Of a stretch of DNA of 64,000 bases, positions 1 to 9,600 are shown one piece after another (positions within the stretch are counted from its first letter, which is position 1; every line of letters starts with the position of its first letter). The notes beneath the pieces were generated by a model. That model did not search any database and was not told where the DNA came from. It saw nothing but the letters and a program-made list of their open reading frames with translations. Position numbers and translations under genes: made by a program. The DNA is from Mesorhizobium denitrificans (GTDB taxonomy: Bacteria > Pseudomonadota > Alphaproteobacteria > Rhizobiales > Rhizobiaceae): the NCBI RefSeq assembly GCF_003403035.1, contig NZ_QURN01000017.1, positions 22,040-86,039 of the forward strand, read 5' to 3'.

Positions 1-303
1 CCAAGGAAGATCGTCATCATCCACCCGCAAATGGGGGTATATCTCGGCCACTGCCTCGGGCTTGGATTCTGGACATTGCTCGATCCCGCCGGCCAATCCG
101 AAGCTGTCGTTTTCGACAGCGTCGCCGACGCCCGAGCGCATATCGCGTCGTGGGAAAACGAGAACCGGCCCGACGACTACGGCTTTCACGAAGTTGCAGC
201 GACCGGACGCTACGCCACAATCCCGATGCTGATCGAGGCGGGCCTTTCCCATCTTCTCGGCACCATGGCCGGCACCAGCCCTGATCTGACTGGGTCAAGT
301 TGA
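1..303 (+). CDS. Hypothetical protein, 5'-truncated by window start
   Basis: The frame is open from base 1, reading PRKIVIIHPQMGVYLGHC before the first ATG at 31, so the true start probably lies outside the window. The visible ~100 residues have no membrane segment. They read like a small soluble alpha/beta protein with acidic DARAHIASWENENRPDDYGF and hydrophobic MLIEAGLSHLLG segments. I do not recognise the family. It is the first of a run of small same-strand genes typical of a conjugative-element accessory region. Confidence 0.55.
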   Translation, partial: PRKIVIIHPQMGVYLGHCLGLGFWTLLDPAGQSEAVVFDSVADARAHIASWENENRPDDYGFHEVAATGRYATIPMLIEAGLSHLLGTMAGTSPDLTGSS

Positions 304-327
304 AACGTCTGAGAGCGAGGAAACGTC

Positions 328-864
328 ATGACCAGCTTCAAAGCCAGGATCGAGATTTATCTTCATGCAGATTGCGAGGATGAGGCCCGCAATATCCTCG
401 CCGAAACGATGCGCGACGTGTTTCGGGAGGTCTGCCCTTTCTCTTCGCCGATGATCGGTTGGCGCTTTTGCGACCGCGATGACCATCCTCAACCGAGCAT
501 GAGACCACCCATAGGACAAACGAATGCAGCGAAGGAAATCAACATGTCCCGCCTGAATGATCCGCAAAATTTTCGCGGCCGCGTTGCCTATGCAGCACAG
601 GTCATTGCGCGCGGAGGTGGCCACACGCGCGCGTTCGAAAATTGTTTCGAAAACGACGATGGCGACGAGGTCGCAGTCGCCATCCTGCGCCGGTCACGAC
701 GCAATCCCAAACTCGCAGCAAACCTGGCCAGGTACCTCGACGTGGCGTTGGTGGAAGACTGCGATCAGCAGATGGCGCATATTCCAACCCGCAAGCTTGG
801 AATCGCCGCCGCTGCAACGCGAGCTCGCCGTACCGCAGCGCAAACACCACCTGAGGAAAAGTGA
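328..864 (+). CDS. Hypothetical protein, 178 aa
   Basis: An ATG follows a GAGCGAGGAAA purine tract. The protein has two visually distinct halves. Residues 1-70 are an alpha/beta piece (MTSFKARIEIYLHADCEDEARNI). Residues 73-178 start at an internal Met (base 544, MSRLNDPQNFRGRVAYAAQ), are helical and end in a basic Ala-rich tail. The second half may be a separate gene starting at 544, because GAAGGAAATCAAC precedes that ATG. No known domain is recognised. Confidence 0.5.
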   Translation: MTSFKARIEIYLHADCEDEARNILAETMRDVFREVCPFSSPMIGWRFCDRDDHPQPSMRPPIGQTNAAKEINMSRLNDPQNFRGRVAYAAQVIARGGGHTRAFENCFENDDGDEVAVAILRRSRRNPKLAANLARYLDVALVEDCDQQMAHIPTRKLGIAAAATRARRTAAQTPPEEK

Positions 865-1046
865 CCATGACGACCCGGAATCATCGCGTCGCACATGCTC
901 ATCGTAAATCGCGACGAACGCTTTTTTTGATGCGACCAGTGAGGGATCTGCTGCCCGGGCTTGCAAAGCTCGATCGCACCCCGTTGCACTGCTCTTGCTG
1001 AAAATAGCTAATTCACCTATTTTAGCGAGAACACAGGAGATGGCTA

Positions 1047-1298
1047 ATGTCGAGCTTTACCTTGACCGATCTCGGCAACCGCTCGGGCGAGGTCGTCGAA
1101 GCAGCTTTCCGAGGCCCGGTCGAAATCACCAAGCGCGGCAAGCGCAAGTTTGTCCTGCTCACGGCGGAGCAATTCGACCGTCTCGCCGGTCGAAGCGCCC
1201 AGCGGGCATATCGTGTCGAGGATCTCACTCGCGATGAGCGAAATGAAATCCTCGCTGGTCTCGATGCCGTAGCAGCGGACGAAAACACCGATGGTTGA
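1047..1298 (+). CDS. Phd/YefM-like antitoxin
   Basis: This 83-aa protein begins MSSFTLTDLGNRSGEVVEAA and continues PVEITKRGKRKFVLLTAEQFDRL. That is the usual Phd/YefM layout: an N-terminal DNA-binding fold (small ..GEV..AA helix, strand with ITKRG, then VLL) and a C-terminal toxin-neutralising helix (residues 50-83). It overlaps the next gene by 8 bp, as expected for a co-translated toxin-antitoxin pair. By family knowledge it would repress its own promoter and be proteolytically unstable. The family call is from pattern recognition only. Confidence 0.7.
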   Translation: MSSFTLTDLGNRSGEVVEAAFRGPVEITKRGKRKFVLLTAEQFDRLAGRSAQRAYRVEDLTRDERNEILAGLDAVAADENTDG

Positions 1299-1698
1299 TC
1301 CCCAGCATGGGGACGTCATCCTGTACTCCTACCTCTGGGCCCGCGAGCACGACAAAGGCGAGGAAAGCGGGCGCAAGGTGCGACCGACCTGCGTCATGAT
1401 GATCGTCGCAGGAAAAAACGGAAAATCGAAACCATTGCTTTTTCCGGTAACCAGCCAACCGCCGCGAGTTGGAGCGCGCACGATAGAGATTCCAGAGACG
1501 GAAGCCCGACGTGCAGGACTCTATGTGCCCGCCTGGATCATTGTCGACGAGTTCAACACCGACGATCTCGCGACATCCTGGGCGATTGATGACGCGAAAC
1601 CGCTCGGCCGGTTTTCTCGTAAGTTCATGTCGCGCATTGCCGCCGAAGTCGCCGCCGCGATCCGCGCAGGCGTCGCCCGCACCGTGCCGAGGCGTTGA
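1291..1698 (+). CDS. PemK/MazF-like plasmid-maintenance toxin
   Basis: This is a 135-aa protein. GDVILYSYLWAREHDKGEESGRKVRPTCVMMIV resembles the beta-barrel opening of PemK/MazF endoribonucleases (GDV near the start, then a GRK-RP-CVV strand). LLFPVTSQPP matches the second conserved strand (usually PVTS). The lengthened loop between GDV and the RP strand makes it a divergent member. It overlaps the Phd-like gene, so the pair is probably an addiction module. Catalytic residues cannot be assigned by eye. Confidence 0.6.
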   Translation: MVDPQHGDVILYSYLWAREHDKGEESGRKVRPTCVMMIVAGKNGKSKPLLFPVTSQPPRVGARTIEIPETEARRAGLYVPAWIIVDEFNTDDLATSWAIDDAKPLGRFSRKFMSRIAAEVAAAIRAGVARTVPRR

Positions 1699-1986
1699 TC
1701 CGAGGCTCGCACCCAAGCTCACGAACACCGCTCTCGGCAACTTCCTCGATCGCGCGTGTATAACAGGTCCTCCCGCTACAGGCGCACCTGGCATGTAGCG
1801 TGTCCCATGACGCCCAGAGGAAGAGAAGGGCCGCAGGGACCTGCGGTTGGGGCGAAGCCGTAGAGTTCCCCTGCGTCTCGGAGCAGGTTTTCGTTTCACT
1901 GCCGCCGAAGCAGCTCTGGTCTGAGCTTACAGCTCTCTATCGCGCGGATTGGCACCACGCGATTCAACCGCCTTCACCGATCACAA

Positions 1987-2017
1987 TGCCCACCGGCCTC
2001 CCAACCGGTGGGCATTT
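1987..2017 (+). terminator. Hairpin terminator in a 344-bp gene-free gap
   Basis: A perfect 10-bp stem TGCCCACCGG / CCGGTGGGCA with an 8-nt loop is followed by TTTCC. It lies in the gap 1699-2042, where I see no convincing gene. It could end the toxin-antitoxin transcript, but the T-run is short. Confidence 0.5.
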
Positions 2018-2042
2018 CCACGTCATTAGGTAAGGACACGTC

Positions 2043-2336
2043 ATGACATCCTATGAAACGCGCAGATTCGTCGTCGTCTCCACCGCCCATGTCTCGGAGG
2101 CGACAGCCAAATCTCTAGACGACCAACCAAACTCCAAATGGCCATGCCTCGGCGGACCCTATGGAGAATATGCATGGTTCGTCTATGCCCATGATGAGAA
2201 CAGTGCTCCCGAAAACGACGCTATTCCGGATGACCTCTTCGAGGTCATGACGTGGGCCCGGCGACAAGGGTTCGCGTACATCCTTCTCGATTGCGACGCC
2301 GACGAAGTCGATGGGCTGCCCGTCCATCGGTCGTAG
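2043..2336 (+). CDS. DUF5983-like small protein
   Basis: This 97-aa protein has an ATG preceded by TAAGGACACGTC. The stretch WPCLGGPYGEYAWFVYAHDENS followed by PDDLFEVMTWARRQGFAYILLDCDAD matches my memory of DUF5983 proteins: a compact alpha/beta fold with a GGPYG.WFVYA core, found on plasmids and in phage-like accessory regions. Function is unknown. It is probably cytosolic, with no signal or membrane segment. Confidence 0.6.
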   Translation: MTSYETRRFVVVSTAHVSEATAKSLDDQPNSKWPCLGGPYGEYAWFVYAHDENSAPENDAIPDDLFEVMTWARRQGFAYILLDCDADEVDGLPVHRS

Positions 2337-2485
2337 CACCACGTATTAAGCGCAGAGACCGATACGACGATGTCCCCGGTCGAAATCCACTTCGCCGCCC
2401 ACATCGAATTCTAGGTCCACGCGGCCGCACACGCGGGTAAAGCGCGGGACCTCGCTCTGCGACTGATTCATCGAAGGAACACATA

Positions 2486-3220
2486 ATGGCCAGCAAAGCA
2501 CTGTTTGCCGCTTTCGTCTTCGACGAAGCGCCCTACGCACAAGGATCCGGCTCCCTCGACCATCACGTCCTCGACAGGGACCGGTCTCAATCGTCCTTCG
2601 CCGACCACCCCGGCATTTCGAGCCCAGTCATCTGGGACGACGTCGAAGATCTCATACTGGAACATCGCGAGCACGAACCCGTCACCGTCAATTATCTAAT
2701 CCAGCGAACGGCGACGCCCAGGAAGCACTTCGTGTTCACCCCGCAGACATGTCCTTCGAACCATTGGAATGAAGGGGATGACGTCTGCGCTGACTGCGGT
2801 ACGGCCCTCAACTCAGCTACCGATCCGACGTCTCAGGATAACCCCGCATCCGTTACGGCGCGACCCTTTCAAGCCCAACAATCGCCCGCCGCGCACGATG
2901 CGGTCGACAACCCCAACGATACCGTTGATGCCCTCATAAAGGCCGAACGCTTCATCTCAGGCTTCGAGGACAATGATACGCAGGAAGGCATTGCCGACAT
3001 TCTCGCCGGCCTTCGCACTGCGATTCGCAGTGACCGACGTCGCCCCGATTTGCTCGAAACGTTAATGGGTTTGCGCGCCGCCGCAATGGGTTTCCGTTAC
3101 AACGTCTACAATCGCGAACCGCGTCTGTCGCTCAGCGATGAGGGCGTGAACACGCTGAGCGTCGCCCTTCACAACGCAGAACGTATCATAGCAGGAATTG
3201 AGGAGTGGGCCGATGACTGA
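2486..3220 (+). CDS. Hypothetical protein with a Cys-rich knuckle, 244 aa
   Basis: The ATG follows CGAAGGAACACATA (good ribosome site). Residues 89-107 contain TCPSNHWNEGDDVCADCG, a C-x12-C-x2-C arrangement with a nearby His that could bind a metal. The C-terminal ~100 residues are helical (DALIKAERFISGFEDNDTQEGIADILAGL), with a repeated A-E-R-[FI]-I-[SA]-G-[FI]-E pattern near both ends of the segment. The stop overlaps the next start by 8 bp. No family is recognised. Confidence 0.6.
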   Translation: MASKALFAAFVFDEAPYAQGSGSLDHHVLDRDRSQSSFADHPGISSPVIWDDVEDLILEHREHEPVTVNYLIQRTATPRKHFVFTPQTCPSNHWNEGDDVCADCGTALNSATDPTSQDNPASVTARPFQAQQSPAAHDAVDNPNDTVDALIKAERFISGFEDNDTQEGIADILAGLRTAIRSDRRRPDLLETLMGLRAAAMGFRYNVYNREPRLSLSDEGVNTLSVALHNAERIIAGIEEWADD

Positions 3221-3548
3221 CCTTTCCGGAGATCTGACCGCGGGCCACTATCTTGCATCGGGAACCGTCCACACAGGCCGCCGTAACCTGTTCTCGCTGC
3301 AACCGGGATGCGAGCACCATATCGGTACGCTGATCAGTGGATCACGTACCCGGCTTCAACGGTTCGATGAAGACTGCGACAAGATTGTCCGTGGTCTCGC
3401 GATGCTCGACACCAATGATGAAATGCTGGCAGCGTTGACCGCACTGGAGGCCTTGCCCGTTAACAAGTCCTGGTCTGACGCAGAGGTCGCAGCTCGAGAC
3501 CTCGCACGCGCCGTGATCGCGCGGGTCGAGCGACGCATTTACCGGTAA
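3213..3548 (+). CDS. Hypothetical protein, 111 aa
   Basis: I chose the start MTDLSGDLTAGHY because it overlaps the upstream stop in a translational-coupling arrangement. An in-frame ATG at 3198 is the alternative. The protein has a short beta-rich N-terminus (HTGRRNLFSLQPGCEHHIG) and a helical C-terminus (MLDTNDEMLAALTALEAL..ARDLARAVIARVERRIYR). It is probably co-transcribed with 2486-3220. No family is recognised. Confidence 0.55.
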   Translation: MTDLSGDLTAGHYLASGTVHTGRRNLFSLQPGCEHHIGTLISGSRTRLQRFDEDCDKIVRGLAMLDTNDEMLAALTALEALPVNKSWSDAEVAARDLARAVIARVERRIYR

Positions 3549-3599
3549 ATCCCATTCTTTCGATCCACGCTGACGGAGCAAACCCGAAGGTCGAAGACC

Positions 3600-4010
3600 A
3601 TGGAGACAATCGAAATGGACCCTGAACAGTGGGACCGACTGAAGGCTGCAATCGGCGATGTTCTCTATGGAAAGTTGGTCGTGAGAACTGGGCACGGCCC
3701 TTTCGACGGTGGTTGCGTCATCGTCGCCCGAGCCTTGCAAAGGGCAGTTGGCGGTGAGCTCGTCGTCTTGACGGGAGCATGCGGTCATGCCGAACACGCT
3801 GCCCTGTTTCTCAACGATATGCTCATCGACTTCGACGGCCCCCTTGAACCGCCTGCGTTCATCCATCGTTTCAATGCCAACGAGTCCGCATCGGCTTTCG
3901 AGTTCCGCCCGATCACGAGTAACGACCTCACCGAGGCATGCGTTGATGCTGAACTCGAGGAAAGTTTTGCCGCACTGATTGTCGCGTCGCTCGCTAGGCT
4001 CAGCAGATAG
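3600..4010 (+). CDS. Possible papain-like fold protein, 136 aa
   Basis: GPFDGGCVIVARALQRAVGGELVVLTG places a Cys at the start of a helix. EHAALFLNDMLIDFDGP then supplies a His and an Asp in the order Cys-His-Asp seen in NlpC/P60 or papain-like peptidases. That pattern (G-C..A.AL.. then H.......D.DG) is common in small accessory proteins. Catalysis is an inference; the fold could also serve only in binding. No signal peptide is present. Confidence 0.55.
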   Translation: METIEMDPEQWDRLKAAIGDVLYGKLVVRTGHGPFDGGCVIVARALQRAVGGELVVLTGACGHAEHAALFLNDMLIDFDGPLEPPAFIHRFNANESASAFEFRPITSNDLTEACVDAELEESFAALIVASLARLSR

Positions 4011-4177
4011 CTGGCAAGCCTCCAAAGCTCTTCGGCCTCCTGTCTGCGAACAGCGTCAGCGACCCATTCACATGGCATCCGCCTACGACGGATTCGGCCC
4101 GCGTTGCGACCAATCCAGGTCCCGACCGCGGTTGTCGAACTGGCGTCTTCAACACTGTTCAAAGGAGGAACAGCAAC

Positions 4178-4393
4178 ATGTCCACGTTACAGAGAACCCA
4201 CCTCATCACGATACGCCTGCGGGTCGACAAACCGATCACCGCCAACCAAGCGCGTTTTGCCGCCTGGAACGCTATCCACGACCTCGATCTCTATGGTGCC
4301 GGAACGGCGGTAGAGCCGTGGGCGAAGGGCAAAGTCCTCGTGTCACTCCGCCCGCCAAGAAAACCAGACCATACCAAAAACAAGCCAAGCTGA
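4178..4393 (+). CDS. Hypothetical protein, 71 aa
   Basis: A strong AAAGGAGG ribosome site at about 4160 precedes this ATG. The protein starts MSTLQRTHLITIRLRVDKPITANQARFAAWNAIHDLDLYG, a beta-strand/helix pattern. It ends in a basic Pro/Lys tail. No family is recognised. Confidence 0.55.
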   Translation: MSTLQRTHLITIRLRVDKPITANQARFAAWNAIHDLDLYGAGTAVEPWAKGKVLVSLRPPRKPDHTKNKPS

Positions 4394-4437
4394 TCGCCGA
4401 GCGTCCTCTCGCGCTCGATCCTGAAGGAGCGACAATC

Positions 4438-4653
4438 ATGAAAAACAACATACCGGATATCCCACAATCGTTGTGGTGCTCACCTGCGTTTGGTTCCCTT
4501 CAGACCAGCCCGATCTGTTCGGCCGCTCGCGCTGATCACAGCGGCGTAGATCGAAACCGCCTTTCTTTCCATTTTCCGAAAGCAACTCGCCCACGCCTGC
4601 CTTCGCAAGCTGATCGCGTGCAAACCGAGGAAGTCCCCTATGTTCGAAACTAA
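4438..4653 (+). CDS. Doubtful small ORF, 71 aa
   Basis: The ATG is well placed after GAAGGAGCGACAATC and the frame overlaps the next gene by 14 bp. The sequence (MKNNIPDIPQSLWCSPAFGS.., rich in Ser/Pro/Arg) does not look like a folded protein, so it may be chance or leader-like. Confidence 0.25.
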   Translation: MKNNIPDIPQSLWCSPAFGSLQTSPICSAARADHSGVDRNRLSFHFPKATRPRLPSQADRVQTEEVPYVRN

Positions 4654-4963
4654 CAGCCTCGATCCAATGCGACTTGGCCGTCTGAATGCGGCTCTCGACA
4701 AACAATATCGTTTCAACGGGAAGGTTCGATCAATACGGGACCACATTGTAGAACTTGCGAAGGACGGTCCGCTTGATCTGTCCGAAAGCGACGGAATGAT
4801 CGACTACTCGCGGAGCCATTTCAATCGAATGTCCTCCCAAAAGGAACAGGACGCTTATATCGCTCGCCTAAAGGCCAAGCGGTACTTCTATGTGAACGGA
4901 TGGGTGGTCCCCAAACTGGTCTACGATGCCATCCAACGCAGAACCGAACAGCCTGCCATCTAG
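4640..4963 (+). CDS. Hypothetical protein, 107 aa
   Basis: The start reads MFETNSLDPMRLGRLNAALDKQYRFNGKVRSIRDHIVELAKDGPL. The pattern is soluble and mostly helical, with SRSHFNRMSSQKEQDAYIARLKAKRYFYVNGW near the end. GAGGAAGTCCCCT gives a ribosome site. Unknown function; it belongs to the same accessory gene run. Confidence 0.6.
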   Translation: MFETNSLDPMRLGRLNAALDKQYRFNGKVRSIRDHIVELAKDGPLDLSESDGMIDYSRSHFNRMSSQKEQDAYIARLKAKRYFYVNGWVVPKLVYDAIQRRTEQPAI

Positions 4964-5352
4964 ACCTGATCTCGACGGAAAAGAAGGCTCCGGCTGCACG
5001 TCGTCGCGCCACCGATCTCTCTTTCGCGACCGCCACGATAGGCGTCGCCTAATGAGAACTTCAGAACGCGATCGGTTCATTCGATAGACGACCACACCGC
5101 GACTGGTCTCTTCCACGAACCAGAATATCAGCAATGGCAGCACGACGCGATCGGCCAAGGACGCGACGCGCGACCCTCTATGGATCCCGCGTGCACAGAT
5201 ACGCAAGCGGCAACTCCTTGCCCTCATAGATCGCGTCGACAGCAATACCAAGGCCGGAACGCAATGAAGGCTAACCCCGGCAACCAGCCTCAGGCCAAAC
5301 CTGACGAAATCAACAATCCAGTCCGGCTGCCTGGAGCTGTGAGGAGGATCAC
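4964..5352. other. Gene-free stretch
   Basis: I see no convincing gene, RNA or repeat here. Frames on both strands lack start signals and give low-complexity Arg-rich translations. Confidence 0.4.
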
Positions 5353-5538
5353 ATGACATACGTGACCAAAGAACAGCGCAAAGCTATCCATCACAAATGG
5401 AACCAGGACAACCAGGGACTGTCGTATCGTTCCTTCCGCAAACTCGCCGTTCCCGTCTTTGCCGGCGATGGAGCCATTGCCGTACCATGGTGCGGAATGT
5501 GGCTGTGCGTGGAGACCGATGGCTACACGCACAGCTGA
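5353..5538 (+). CDS. Small conserved-type protein, 61 aa
   Basis: A GAGGAGGATCAC site precedes the ATG. The protein is MTYVTKEQRKAIHHKWNQDNQGLSYRSFRK..., with a C-terminus GMWLCVETDGYTHS. This short protein type recurs, from memory, in alphaproteobacterial mobile elements. The function is unknown. Confidence 0.6.
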   Translation: MTYVTKEQRKAIHHKWNQDNQGLSYRSFRKLAVPVFAGDGAIAVPWCGMWLCVETDGYTHS

Positions 5539-5599
5539 CAGGCTGCTGATGCAATTCTACGCCTGTCGCTTCGCCCCTGCCGATAAAGACGATGACTAT

Positions 5600-6268
5600 T
5601 CAAATGCCGAGCTTGCGTTTCAGTTCGGCATTCTCCTTACGCAGATGCTCTGCCAGGCGCTTCTTCAGTTCCTTGTTCTCTGCCTCAAGCGCGACCAAAT
5701 CCTTCAGGTCGTCGCTCTCCTCCCCGGGTGGTGCCGCTTTCACCCAATGATAGTAGGTCTGTTCCGAGATCTTCACCTCTGCCACGGCGCTCCTCACGCT
5801 CGATCCGCCCGCGATCAACTTTCTGATCTGCGCAATCTTTTCCGCACGCTCTTTCCCCGAATAGGTTCTGCGCTTGCCTGGAGCCACTACGGGCTCGGAC
5901 TCAACAGCCTTGGATACCGCTTTGGGGGTCCGCTTCACAGGTTCTGGTTTTGCCTTCTTCACCCGAGGCGTTTTCGCCCTCGATTTGGGCGCCTCCACGG
6001 CTACAGGAGTTTGCACGTCGACCTTCGCTAGTCCTGCTTCCTGAGGATTGGCCATGGACTGTTCTCCCTCTGGTATTTGCTCTTCAACAACATCCGTGGA
6101 TGGTGCGACGGAGTCAACAGACTGCATATTGTGCAGTTCTCCAGCCTCGGCCGCTACTTCGGCAACCGCTCGCGATAGATCAACGCCGCTCCAGATCGAG
6201 CGTGCCCTGTCCTGAAATCCACGCTTGCGTTTGACTTCGACTATCACTGGTCGGGTCTGTGGTTTCAT
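5600..6268 (-). CDS. SyrB-like transcriptional regulator
   Basis: I chose the start MKPQTRPVIVEVKRKRGF (222 aa) because AAGGAAGGAATT precedes it; upstream frame extension has no start signal. The middle is a Lys/Pro/Ala-rich disordered linker. The C-terminal ~90 residues read RRTYSGKERAEKIAQIRKLIAGGSSVRSAVAEVKISEQTYYHWVK followed by a coiled coil (LEAENKELKKRLAEHLRKENAELKRKL). The HTH (ISEQTYYHW) and layout match the SyrB/transposase-OrfA-like regulators of rhizobia. It is the only - strand gene among its neighbours and divergent from the giant helicase gene, which it might regulate (inference). Confidence 0.75.
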   Translation of the reverse strand: MKPQTRPVIVEVKRKRGFQDRARSIWSGVDLSRAVAEVAAEAGELHNMQSVDSVAPSTDVVEEQIPEGEQSMANPQEAGLAKVDVQTPVAVEAPKSRAKTPRVKKAKPEPVKRTPKAVSKAVESEPVVAPGKRRTYSGKERAEKIAQIRKLIAGGSSVRSAVAEVKISEQTYYHWVKAAPPGEESDDLKDLVALEAENKELKKRLAEHLRKENAELKRKLGI

Positions 6269-6634
6269 AATTCCTTCCTTGACCGGAATGACCTGAAACG
6301 TGGCACCTGTATAGCTGGTTACGCGGCCGCCGCCACCACGAACAATAGATCGAAGCGGCTTTCCAGATTTATTCTGGTGCAGCACCGGCGATCCGACTTG
6401 TCGGCAGTTTTGCTTCGCCTCTGGCGAGATGCTCAGTATCCAAGAGATTTCAGCCAGTAAAGCCAACGAACGTGCGCACTAAAACTAGCCTGCGAGCAGC
6501 CACAAGACCGACAGCGGAGCTGATCCAGCGTGTAGGTCGCAGAGGGAGAGAGGGGCCCGGAAGGGGTTCGGCCTGCCGGGTTTAGAGAGCGCCCAGGCGT
6601 GCCGCTCCTTTCCCCGCTCTCGACAGGATTTTCC
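6269..6634. promoter_or_regulatory. Divergent intergenic region
   Basis: These 366 bp separate the SyrB-like gene from the methyltransferase-helicase gene and must hold both promoters. I could not pick out a confident -35/-10 pair or operator. No gene is visible. Confidence 0.35.
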
Positions 6635-9600
6635 ATGAACATCGCTTCTTCGTCGGCCGCCATCGACGCCGCCGCGCCGCACGTTTCACCCGGCCGTGCC
6701 GACCAGATCTGCCGAGCCGCACAGGATCTCCTCCCACTCCTCGAACGCGGTCATGCCATCGGTGCTACGGAGCTGCGCGCCAGCATGACCAATGCCTGCG
6801 GCGGTAGTGACGCCGAGGGCTTATGGACATGGAAAGACGCCTATGAGGCGACCGAGGCAGCACAGATCCTGTTCCTGCGCAAATTTGGCAAGGCGATCGC
6901 CGGCGGCCAAAACCTGCCTCACTCTGCACTCGACATGATCATCAAGGTCGCAGCGCTGGTGCCGACCCACACCCGCCGCTCCCAGGAAAGCCAGTCCCTG
7001 CAGCAATTTTCCACGCCGATGCCGCTTGCCTGGATTACCGCGCTTGCTGCCCGGCTCATGGCCGACGATGTCGTATTGGAGCCGTCCGCGGGCACGGGAC
7101 TGATGGCGATCTGGGCAGAACTCGCCCGCACCCGGCTCTTTCTCAACGAATACGCGCCGGTCCGCAACGGCATCCTCACACATCTCTTCGAGCGCGTTAC
7201 AGTGTCTCGGCATGACGCAGCCCACATTGATGACTACCTGGATCGGTCGATCCGGCCGACGGTTGTGATCATGAATCCGCCCTTCTCGGCCGGCGTAAAT
7301 GTCGAGGGTATTGTCACCGACGCTGCATGGCGCCATCTCCAGTCCGCCTTCGCGCGCCTGGCTCCCGGCGGCCGGCTGGTGACCATCACCGGCTCCAGCC
7401 TCTCTCCCGACAATCCGAAATGGCGCGATGGCTTCATGCGCTTGCAGGAGCAGGGCACGGTGCTGTTCAGCGCGGGTATTTCCGGTTCCTTGTATGCCCG
7501 CCATGGCACAACGACGGAAACGTGCCTGACCGTCATCGAAAAGATCCCCGCCGGCGATCCAAAAAAGCTGATCGCATCGAAGGATATCGCGTCCGACCTT
7601 GATACCTTGCTCGATTGGGTGATGGACCTGCCACCACGCTCACCCTCCACGGCGGGAAATTCCATCGGCGCTCTCTCGAACGGCATCCTGCGCGATGTCG
7701 CGGCCAAGATGGCCGCACGAAAGGCTGCCGACCCGATGCGTCCGGCCGCCATAGCGCGACCGCCCCATCAGTTTCGTACAGCGCAGAACAGGATACGACC
7801 GAGGGCCATTGCCTTCACCAATGGCGACGCCGTAGAGCTGGACTACGACCTTCGCGACACAAAACCCGTATCCACCGTTCCGGCAGCGGATGGTATCTAT
7901 GAGCCATACCAGCTTCAATCCATCCGTATTCCCGACGCCAAACCGCATCCGGACAAGCTGGTCGAGTCGATCGCAATGGCCTCTGTTGCGCCGCCGAAGC
8001 CAAACTATCGGCCGTATCTGCCAAAACACATTGTCACCAGCGGCGCACTCTCGGATGCACAGCTCGAAAGCGTCATTTGTGCCGGCGAAGCCCACTCCGG
8101 TTATTTGTCCGGCTACTGGAAGGTCGATGCTTCTTTCGACAACCTGACGGCGACCGAGCCGGACGGGGAAGGCGCTGTTCAATATCGCCGCGGCTGGTAT
8201 CTCGGCGACGGAACCGGCGCTGGCAAAGGCCGACAGGCCGCCGGAATCATCCTCGATAACTGGCTGAAGGGCCGGCGACGCCATGTCTGGATCTCCAGAT
8301 CGGACAAACTGATCGAGGACGCCCAACGCGACTGGAGCGCCCTCGGGCAGGAAAAGCTCCTTATCACGCCGCTGTCGCGATTCCGGCAGGGAAGGCCGAT
8401 CCAGCTTGCTGAAGGCATCCTCTTCACGACCTTCGCAACGCTTCGGACGGACGAGCGCGTAGGCAAGCGGTCCCGCGTCCAACAGATCGTCGACTGGCTC
8501 TGCGAAGGCGAGGACGGCGTCGGAATCTCACCCGACGAGTCACGCGCTTTCGACGGGGTCATCATCTTCGATGAAGGGCATGCCATGGCCAATGCCGCCG
8601 GCGGCAAAACCGATCGCGGCGACAAGGCGGCATCGCAACAGGGCAGGGCGGGCCTGCGCCTGCAGCGCGCGCTGCCCGATGCGCGTGTCGTCTACGTTTC
8701 GGCAACCGGCGCTTCTGAAGTCGAATCCCTTGCCTATGCAGAGCGTCTTGGCCTCTGGGGCAGTGGCGATTTTCCATTCGCCACGCGCTCGGAATTCGTC
8801 GCCGCGATCGAAGACGGCGGCGTTGCCGCCATGGAAATGCTTGCCCGCGATCTGAAGGCGATGGGCCTTTATGCCTCACGCTCGCTGTCCTTCGAAGGCG
8901 TCGAATACGATATCCTCGAACATGAGCTGACCGAAGAGCAGGTTCGTACCTATGACGCTTATGCAGAGGCGTTTCAGGTGATCCATACCCACCTCGATGC
9001 GGCGATGGAGGCCGCGGGTATCACCAGCGCGGGCGGCACCCTCAACAAGAACGCCAAGGCAGCGGCGCGCTCGGCTTTCGAAAGCTCGAAGCAACGCTTC
9101 TTCAACCACACTCTCACCAGCATGAAGACCCCAAGCCTGATTGCGACCACGCGTAAAGATCTCGATGAAGGACATGCCGCGGTCATCCAGATTGTCTCCA
9201 CAGGCGAAGCAATTACCGAGCGCCGGTTGGCCGAGATCCCGACGGAGGAATGGAACGACATCCAGGTCGACGTGACGCCAAGAGAGCTTGTCGCCAACTA
9301 CCTGATGCATTCGTTCCCGACGCAGCTGTTCGAAGAGTTTTCCGACGATGACGGCAATCTTTGCTCGCGTCCAGTCTATGACGCAGAAGGCAATCCCGTT
9401 ATCTGCCGCGAAGCCGAACGCCGGCGTGACGAACTCATGGAACGGCTGGGCAGCCTCCCGGCGATCCCGACCGCACTCGACCAGATCGTTCAGACCTTTG
9501 GGGCGGACCGTATCGCCGAGATCACCGGCCGATCACGCCGCATCGTGCGTCACGACGACGGCGGGACGATTGCGCGCTTCGCCGTCGAAAGCCGTCCGGC

